A stretch of 64,000 bases of DNA from the NCBI GenBank assembly GCA_963844865.1, contig CAWJPY010000001.1, positions 1-64,000 on the forward strand. The letters run 5' to 3'. Positions 58,719-64,000 of this stretch are shown here, piece after piece. Positions within the stretch are counted from its first letter, which is position 1. Every line of letters begins with the position of its first letter. Below the pieces are notes generated by a model, which worked only from the letters and a program-made list of their open reading frames with translations, did no database searches and was not told the DNA's origin. This DNA comes from CAWJPY01 sp963844865 (GTDB lineage: Bacteria; Acidobacteriota; Thermoanaerobaculia; Thermoanaerobaculales; Sulfomarinibacteraceae). The translations under genes were made by a program, and so were the position numbers.

Positions 58719-59519
58719 TCAGTGGGCGCCGTTGAGGTCCACGACCTCCAGGTGCTCGGGATCGGCGCCGAGGATGGCCCGGGTGACGGCGAGGAAGTGG
58801 TCGGAGGCGTCGGTGAGGAGCAGGTGGACGTCTCCCCGGATCCCGGCGGCGGTGGCGAGGAGGGCGACATGGTCGCCGATGACGCTGGCGGCCACCGCAT
58901 TGGCCGAGTCCACCAGGCGGACCCGGGGACCGGCCACTCGGCGGAGGGACGGCAGCAGCAGCGGGTAGTGGGTGCAGCCCAGGATGAGCGCCTGCGCTCC
59001 CCACTCCAGGAGCGGTTGCAGGTAGTGCTCCGCAACCTCATCGGTGACCGGGTGGTCTCCCCACCCCTCCTCGGCCAGGGGGACGAACAGGGGGCACGCC
59101 ACGGCCTGCACGGCCACGTTGGGCGCGAGGTCGCGCAGGACGTTCTGGTAGGCCTCGGAGCGTACGGTGCCCTCGGTCCCGATGACGCCGACGCGGCTGG
59201 GGTGGGTGACCAACGCGGCGCGCGCGCCGGGCTCGACCACGCCCACCACCGGCACGGGCGCCGTCGCCCGCAGCTCCTCGAGGGCGTACGAAGAAGCGGT
59301 GTTGCAGGCCACCACCAAGAGCTTGACGCCACGCTCGATGAGATGCCCGGCTGCATTGACGGCGTAGCGCCGGACGGTGGCCGGGGACTTGGAGCCGTAG
59401 GGCAGGCGGGCGGTGTCCCCCAGGTACAGGAAGTCCTCGCCCGGGAGGTGGCGGCGGAGGGCCTCGAGGACGGTCAAACCGCCCACGCCCGAGTCGAAGA
59501 CGCCGATGGGCCCGATCAC
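58719..59519 (-). CDS. murI: Glutamate racemase (266 aa)
   Basis: MurI makes D-glutamate for peptidoglycan. It has IGVFDSGVGGLTVLEALRRH, ERGVKLLVVACNTASSYALE with the first catalytic Cys, VGVVEPGARAAL, and ALILGCTHYPLLLPSLRR with the second. The substrate loop TARLPYGSKS is intact. GTG 59519 overlaps the GerM-domain gene's stop as GTGA, placing murI third in the amidase-GerM-murI operon. The grouping supports a shared role in cell-wall metabolism. Confidence 0.95.
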   Translation of the reverse strand: MIGPIGVFDSGVGGLTVLEALRRHLPGEDFLYLGDTARLPYGSKSPATVRRYAVNAAGHLIERGVKLLVVACNTASSYALEELRATAPVPVVGVVEPGARAALVTHPSRVGVIGTEGTVRSEAYQNVLRDLAPNVAVQAVACPLFVPLAEEGWGDHPVTDEVAEHYLQPLLEWGAQALILGCTHYPLLLPSLRRVAGPRVRLVDSANAVAASVIGDHVALLATAAGIRGDVHLLLTDASDHFLAVTRAILGADPEHLEVVDLNGAH

Positions 59520-60079
59520 GCGCCGATGAACCCTTTGTTGAGGACCAAGGGACGGGAGAGGTCGAGGTGACCCGTGAGGGTCTGGACCTCGCGCCCGCCG
59601 AAGAGGAGCTGCACCGCGTGCAGCTCGGGGCAGTTCAGCAGCACCGAGTCGACCACCCCGTAGGCGAGGATGAGCTCGGTGTTGCTACCGGTCAGCGGCT
59701 TCGGTGGTGCGGTGAGGTCCACGAAGGCGTTGCCGTTGCCGTCGGTGTAGACGGCGTTCAGCTCGGCGGCGTAGGGCACCACCGGCAGCAGGCCCGCCGT
59801 CGGGCCCTTCAGGAGCTCGCCGAGCACCACCTGCACCCGCGCCTCCAGCTCCTGCGGCAGGGGGACAGCCCGCAGCTCGGGATGGAGCTGGCCGTCGGTG
59901 CCGGTGAAGAGGAGCACCACCTGCTGGTGCGGAGCGGGGCTCGGAGTGGGCACGGGGCCGGCGCCCGTCGCCTCCTCCCCCGGGGCCTGCCGCGAAGCGC
60001 CGCCGCCGGTCAGGAGCCAGCCCAGGAGGCCGAGCAGCACCACCCCGAGCACGACGATGACGAGGAGCCGCCAGCTCAT
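59516..60079 (-). CDS. Membrane-anchored GerM-domain protein (187 aa)
   Basis: An N-terminal membrane helix (LLVIVVLGVVLLGLLGWLL) and a Pro-rich linker precede a GerM (Sporulation/spore germination) fold. Visible strands are VVLLFTGTDGQLHPELRAVP, LGELLKGPTAGLLPVVPYAA, NAFVDLTAPPKPLTGSNTEL and ILAYGVVDSVLLNCPELHAV. GerM domains occur outside sporulators, often next to amidases, and are thought to bind envelope components. ATG 60079 overlaps the amidase stop as ATGA. It is the middle gene of a three-gene cell-wall operon. Confidence 0.88.
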   Translation of the reverse strand: MSWRLLVIVVLGVVLLGLLGWLLTGGGASRQAPGEEATGAGPVPTPSPAPHQQVVLLFTGTDGQLHPELRAVPLPQELEARVQVVLGELLKGPTAGLLPVVPYAAELNAVYTDGNGNAFVDLTAPPKPLTGSNTELILAYGVVDSVLLNCPELHAVQLLFGGREVQTLTGHLDLSRPLVLNKGFIGA

Positions 60080-61542
60080 TGAGACCGCACGAAGTCGTCG
60101 ATGCCCCCGGCGATGGCTTCGGCGAGGCAATCGCGGTAGTCGGCGCCGGCCAGGCGTCGAGCCTCCTCCGGGTTGGACAGGAAGCCCACCTCCACGAGGA
60201 TAGCCGGCATGGTTGCCCCAGTGAGCACCACGAAGGGGGCCTGCTTGACGCCCCGGTCGCGCAGACCCAGCCGCTCATTGAGCCGCTTCTGGGTGTCCAG
60301 GGCGAGGCGGGAGCTCTCGTTGAGGACCTCTGCCTGAGCCAGGTCCCACAAGATCAGGTCCAGGGACGACGAGGTCGAGCCGGCCTGAGCGGGCTGGTTC
60401 TCCAGGTCGGCGGTGGCCGCCGCGTGGGCGTCGGTGGACGACGCGTCGAGGCTCATGTAGTACGTCTCGGCACCACGCACCGCCGCCACCGTCGAGGCGT
60501 TGGCGTGCAGGGACACGAACACCCTGGCCTGGAGACGATTGGCGAGCGCCGTGCGATCACTCAGGGCGCGGCTGTCGTCCCCGGTCCGGGTCAAGCGCAC
60601 GGGGTAGCCGAGCGTGGTCAGCCGGCGCTCCAGGCGGCGCGCGATGTCGAGCACCAGGTTCTTCTCCATGAGCCCGTCCGCCGCCACCGCCCCCGTGTCG
60701 TCCCCCCCGTGTCCGGGATCGATGACGATGGGCGGCGGGCCGGAGCGCTCCGCGATGTTCACCGCCTCCGGGACCGGCGTCGGCCGCCTACGGCCCAGCT
60801 CCAGGATCACGCGGGGGGGGTCGTCCAGCAGGTGCCAGCTCAGCAGACCGACCCCTTCCGGCAGCTCCACCTTCAGGTCCTGACCCTGGGTCAGGAGCCG
60901 CTGCACCCGTCGGGACTGGAAGGTGAGGGTGGAGTCCAGCCGCGGCGACGCATCGCTGAAGTGAATGGTGGGCTCGGTGCCGTCGCCATCGGTGACCGCC
61001 GTTTCCACGGGCCGATCGAAGGTCAGGACCAGGGTCGTGGTCGCCCCGAAGTCGGCCGCCGCGGGCCGCACCGCCACGGGCTCTGCGAAGCGCGCACCGG
61101 GCATGATCCGATACCCGCCGGTGATGGCCTCGAGGTGATACCCCAGGGGGCCGAGCAGGCCTCGCTCCAGAAACTGGACCGAGGCCGCCACCCCTGCCGG
61201 GGAGGCGGTTGGCGCGTCCGGTACCTCGTCCAGCTTGCCGTTGACCAGGATGAAGCGGCGGTCGAGGGCAAACTGGATGAAGTCGTCCCCCAGGGTCACA
61301 CCGTAGGTCTGAGCGGCCGGCGAGTAGCCGGCCTCGGCGCCCAGGAGGCTCAGCACCGGCAGGATCTCGAGCCGGCTGCCGATCCTGGGGACCACTACCG
61401 AGCGACCGGCGAAGCGGAACTCGACGCCCGCGCCGGGCCCCAGGTCCTGGGCCAGGCCCCAGCCCGTCCCGAGCAGTGCGAGGAGAGCGCCGAGTACGAG
61501 GAATCGTCGTCGCAGAGATGACAACGCGATGGCTCCGATCAT
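60076..61542 (-). CDS. N-acetylmuramoyl-L-alanine amidase, Amidase_3 (488 aa)
   Basis: The enzyme cleaves between the sugar and the stem peptide of peptidoglycan in the periplasm. A signal peptide (LVLGALLALLGTGWGLAQ) precedes ~220 residues with copper-amine-oxidase-like and AMIN-like strands. The catalytic domain has IVIDPGHGGDDTGAVAADGL (first Zn His), the Glu in LMEKNLVLDIARRLERRL, RVFVSLHANAS (second His), and MPAILVEVGFLSNPEEARRL (catalytic Glu). ATG 61542 starts a proper signal peptide; the open frame to 61629 is unlikely. It is the first gene of the amidase-GerM-murI operon. Confidence 0.92.
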   Translation of the reverse strand: MIGAIALSSLRRRFLVLGALLALLGTGWGLAQDLGPGAGVEFRFAGRSVVVPRIGSRLEILPVLSLLGAEAGYSPAAQTYGVTLGDDFIQFALDRRFILVNGKLDEVPDAPTASPAGVAASVQFLERGLLGPLGYHLEAITGGYRIMPGARFAEPVAVRPAAADFGATTTLVLTFDRPVETAVTDGDGTEPTIHFSDASPRLDSTLTFQSRRVQRLLTQGQDLKVELPEGVGLLSWHLLDDPPRVILELGRRRPTPVPEAVNIAERSGPPPIVIDPGHGGDDTGAVAADGLMEKNLVLDIARRLERRLTTLGYPVRLTRTGDDSRALSDRTALANRLQARVFVSLHANASTVAAVRGAETYYMSLDASSTDAHAAATADLENQPAQAGSTSSSLDLILWDLAQAEVLNESSRLALDTQKRLNERLGLRDRGVKQAPFVVLTGATMPAILVEVGFLSNPEEARRLAGADYRDCLAEAIAGGIDDFVRSQ

Positions 61543-61708
61543 GGGCGCCCGGGTTGGAGACCGGGACCCCGTCGGGGCGACATTATTGCACGCCTGCCCC
61601 GGCTTCGTCTGACGACTCCGCCGAGGCAAGCCCGGCGTCCGGTGGTGGCGGGGCGCGCGCCACAGCGTGGTCGCGGCGGCCGGGCGGCGCGAGGGGACGA
61701 TGACGACT

Positions 61709-61738
61709 TTGACAGGATCCCGATGCGGAACCTACACT
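61709..61738 (+). promoter_or_regulatory. Sigma-70-type promoter of the phosphatase-family gene
   Basis: TTGACA (61709-61714), an 18-bp spacer and TACACT (61733-61738) lie nine bases before ATG 61748. The predicted leader is only about 2-3 nt. Confidence 0.78.
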
Positions 61739-61747
61739 CCGACCGCC

Positions 61748-63433
61748 ATGCACGCGCCCAACCCGCCATGCGACGTCGTGACCCGACGCGAAACCAGGGG
61801 CCCTTCAGGCTCGACCAGCCGCGCCGTGCTCGCGGTCGCCTTGCTCGGGCTCGCCACGCTCAGCGCCGCCGTCGGCTGCACCCGCTCCACCGGGCCCGGT
61901 CATCACCCGCTGGTGGTCATCGGCGTCGACGGCGCCACCTGGGACGTGATCGATCCGCTGGTGGCCGCCGGCGAGCTGCCCGCCCTCGCGTCGCTGATCC
62001 AGCGCGGCGCACGCAGCGACCTCGTCACCCTGCCGCCCATGGTCTCGCCCCTGGCCTGGACCACCTATGCCACCGGCCTGTTCCCCCGCGAGCACAACAT
62101 CCTGGACTACACCTACCCCTACGTCGGCGAGGCGCGCCACCCGGTGGAGGCCTCGGCCCGGCGCGCGCCGGCCATCTGGAACGTGGCCGGCCACTATGGG
62201 GAGACGGTGGCGATCATCGCCCCCTACGCCTCCTCGCCGGTTGAGCCGGTGGCGGGCGTCATGGTGTCCGACGCGCTCCTCGAGCACCGCGGCGGCCGGA
62301 CGTTCCCGCCCGAGCTCGCCCACTCCCTCGACCTGCTGCCGCCGCCGGCGGCCGGCTCGCCCCTGCTCGACGCGTTCTTCGGCTGGCCCTATGACCCGGC
62401 CGACGGCGATGACCCGGCCTCGCCCTATGCCAGCGCCACGCGGGTCGTCCGCAGGAACCTGGACGACGGCGCGGTGCGGGACGAGAACGCCCGTCGCGCC
62501 CTGCTCCACGTCGCCGCCGAGCCCCACGACCTGACCTTCGTCTACCTCCGCGCCGTGGACTTCGCCTGTCACGAGACGTGGTGGTTCTGGGACGACAAGG
62601 ACTTCGACCGGTCGCCGCCGCCCCGTGAGCAGGAGCTGCTGCACGGTGCCATCCCCGCCGCCTACCGCCTGGCGGATCGGGTCGTCGCCGACGTCCTGGC
62701 ACGCTTCGGGCCGCGGGCGAACATCGTCGTCGTCTCCGACCACGGCTTCGGGTCCGCGGCCGGGTTCCGGCTCTGGGAGTTCGTCGAGGGCTCGCCGCCG
62801 TCCCCCGAGGACCTCAGCGGCATGCATCGTTTCAACGGCGTGCTCCTGGCCGCCGGACCGGACATCGCGCCCGGGACCTACCCCGGAATCGACATGATGA
62901 GCGTGACGCCGCTCCTGCTCCGCCTGCTCGACCTGCCCATCTCCTCAGAGCTCCCCGGGAAGACTCCGGAGCAGCTCCTCACCCCGCGCTTCCGGGAACG
63001 CCACCCCCAGCGGCAGGTGGACTCGTACCGCATCGGGTGGTCGCCGCCGACATCGTCGGAAGCGACCACCCGGGAGGAGGACACCCGAGGCATGCGACAG
63101 CTCGAGGCGCTGGGTTACATCGAGCCCGGCGTGCCCGTGGGCGGTCGACAGAGCGCCCAGGACGTGGACTTCTGGCACATCCGACCGCGCCTGCGCATGT
63201 ACGCGCTCCTGACCGAGATCAGCTTCAGGATGCTCCACGGCGACCGGGAGCACCTGTCGGCGTTGCTCTCCGAGATCGCCGAGCGCGACCCCGACCTCTT
63301 CGCCCGGCTCCCGGACGTGGTGGAGAAGGTGACGCGGGCCATGAAGGCCGACTTCCCGGAGCCCATCTTCCCCGCCGGCGCGATGACCGACTTTGAGCGC
63401 GTCTACCAGTCCTGCCGGGCGGCGCGTCCCTAG
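61748..63433 (+). CDS. Alkaline-phosphatase-superfamily (type I phosphodiesterase) lipoprotein (561 aa)
   Basis: A lipoprotein signal (LGLATLSAAVGC) precedes the superfamily core: VVIGVDGATWDVIDPLVAAG (first metal Asp), PPMVSPLAWTTYATGLFPRE with the nucleophile Ser/Thr region, HNILDYTYP, FVYLRAVDFACHETWWFWDD, and VVVSDHGFGSAAGFRLWEF (metal Asp-His). GIDMMSVTPLLLRLLDLPI follows. Such enzymes hydrolyse phosphodiesters, phosphonates or transfer phospho-groups; the substrate is unknown. It is probably anchored at the membrane facing the periplasm. ATG 61748 is selected by promoter position; the open frame to 61667 lies upstream of the -10 box. Confidence 0.85.
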   Translation: MHAPNPPCDVVTRRETRGPSGSTSRAVLAVALLGLATLSAAVGCTRSTGPGHHPLVVIGVDGATWDVIDPLVAAGELPALASLIQRGARSDLVTLPPMVSPLAWTTYATGLFPREHNILDYTYPYVGEARHPVEASARRAPAIWNVAGHYGETVAIIAPYASSPVEPVAGVMVSDALLEHRGGRTFPPELAHSLDLLPPPAAGSPLLDAFFGWPYDPADGDDPASPYASATRVVRRNLDDGAVRDENARRALLHVAAEPHDLTFVYLRAVDFACHETWWFWDDKDFDRSPPPREQELLHGAIPAAYRLADRVVADVLARFGPRANIVVVSDHGFGSAAGFRLWEFVEGSPPSPEDLSGMHRFNGVLLAAGPDIAPGTYPGIDMMSVTPLLLRLLDLPISSELPGKTPEQLLTPRFRERHPQRQVDSYRIGWSPPTSSEATTREEDTRGMRQLEALGYIEPGVPVGGRQSAQDVDFWHIRPRLRMYALLTEISFRMLHGDREHLSALLSEIAERDPDLFARLPDVVEKVTRAMKADFPEPIFPAGAMTDFERVYQSCRAARP

Positions 63434-63513
63434 TCACCGGGCGGCACCGCCAGTCAACGTCAGCCGGTCGAGAGACTGCTGCGTCCGACACCAGCGGTCA
63501 ACCCGCAATGGGC

Positions 63514-63552
63514 AAAAAGACGGAGGCGCGCGGCACTGAGCCGCGCACCTCC
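63514..63552 (-). terminator. Rho-independent terminator of the TonB-receptor gene
   Basis: On the minus strand GGAGGTGCGCGGC - TCAGT - GCCGCGCGCCTCC forms a 13-bp stem with one mismatch, followed by GTCTTTTTGCCC. It lies 16 bp past the stop at 63569. Confidence 0.88.
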
Positions 63553-63568
63553 CCAACCGAAGAGAATC

Positions 63569-64000
63569 TCAGAAGGAGACCTTGACCTTGACCTGCGCCC
63601 TCCTCGGGCTGACCCAGCTCGAGGGCTCGAAGTTCTGGCCTGGGAAGAGGGTCCAGCTCGACCAGTACTCGGGCGCGTCCTCGTTGAGCGCGTTGAGCAG
63701 CTGCAGGCCGATGTCCAGATCCACGTTGCCACCAAGCGTGAAGGTCTTCTGCAGGCCCAGGTCGAGGATCGCCTGGCTCGGCATCCGGAGGCTTTCGCTG
63801 TCGTCCGCCGTGACCGTGATCGCCCGGCCGTTGATTGGCCCGTTGACAAACGCCAGTCGCAGATAGGGTCGGCCACTCTGGATGTTGAGCACCCCGCTCG
63901 CCCGCAGACCCCAGCCGATGTCGACGTTGGACTGGACCCGGAACATGTGGGTCCGGTCGCCCTGCAGCAGGTGGTCGGCGTTGTACCAGTCGTTGGGGTC
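63569..64000 (-). CDS. TonB-dependent receptor-like outer-membrane protein, C-terminal part
   Basis: Only the last ~144 residues are in the window; the gene continues beyond 64000. Alternating strands such as FRVQSNVDIGWGLRASGVLN, SGRPYLRLAF, LGLQKTFTLGGNVDLDIGLQ, LLNALNEDAPEYWSSW end in VKVKVSF. The terminal Phe and the LNALNE segment are typical of the last barrel strands of TonB-dependent transporters, including the acidobacterial carboxypeptidase-regulatory-domain type. The transported substrate cannot be inferred from this end. A good terminator follows. Confidence 0.8.
   Translation of the reverse strand, partial: DPNDWYNADHLLQGDRTHMFRVQSNVDIGWGLRASGVLNIQSGRPYLRLAFVNGPINGRAITVTADDSESLRMPSQAILDLGLQKTFTLGGNVDLDIGLQLLNALNEDAPEYWSSWTLFPGQNFEPSSWVSPRRAQVKVKVSF

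Overview
The window is about 64 kb of very GC-rich bacterial DNA, most likely from an Acidobacteriota genome (Thermoanaerobaculia-like). This is inferred from content: a VWFA-related protein of the type first defined in Acidobacteria (44207-42510), exported proteins built from BACON, PKD and FG-GAP/VCBS modules, a DUF5916-type outer-membrane protein, a TonB-dependent receptor end, a SpoIVB-like S55 peptidase outside any sporulation context, and many envelope genes. The first ~2.5 kb looks different: visibly lower G+C and actinobacterial-style oxidoreductases. It may be an acquired segment or an assembly join.

Layout. 1-2457: minus-strand aldo/keto reductase and two short-chain dehydrogenases, all frameshifted, the last leaving the window. 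2494-7321: aminotransferase, broken glpD, and a glycosyltransferase plus LAB_N lipid-modification pair ending in tandem repeats. 7531-13177: minus-strand polysaccharide genes (YfhO-like membrane protein, GNAT enzyme, GT2, Wzt-type ATPase). 13302-22199: an exported LolA-like protein, a 1,858-residue surface protein and a 484-residue exported protein. 22443-26473: YihY/BrkB membrane protein, FHA protein, frameshifted PlsC and threonine synthase. 26665-31820: VCBS protein, Wzm-type permease, and a tightly coupled leader ORF-XRE-TPR-exported protein operon. 31827-36501: GH78 rhamnosidase, GT4 and coaD. 36804-46790: beta-propeller plus S55 peptidase operon, a dual cyclic-nucleotide-binding protein, VWFA protein, LON-domain protein and an orphan MASE3 histidine kinase. 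46815-53031: a heavily frameshifted fused hydantoinase/oxoprolinase, an AidB-like acyl-CoA dehydrogenase, repeats and a small membrane protein. 53259-56633: five minus-strand tRNA genes around a DUF5916 protein. 56855-63433: small XRE/membrane operon, amidase-GerM-murI-rph cluster and an alkaline-phosphatase-superfamily lipoprotein. 63569-64000: C-terminal part of a TonB-dependent receptor.

The dominant theme is cell-envelope biogenesis: glycan synthesis and export, exported adhesin-like proteins, peptidoglycan enzymes and outer-membrane barrels. A recurring regulatory signature is a TAnnnT -10 box ending exactly six bases before a GTG/ATG. This predicts leaderless transcripts for at least seven starts, two of which (with a six- or seven-base gap) would open on mini-ORFs that couple into the real gene. 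Three copies of an ~80-85 bp palindromic element built around GTGCCAGGCACC, and CTG-rich degenerate arrays at three loci, are the main unexplained repeats. Frameshifts are numerous and clustered; whether they are biological or sequencing errors cannot be decided from this sequence alone.
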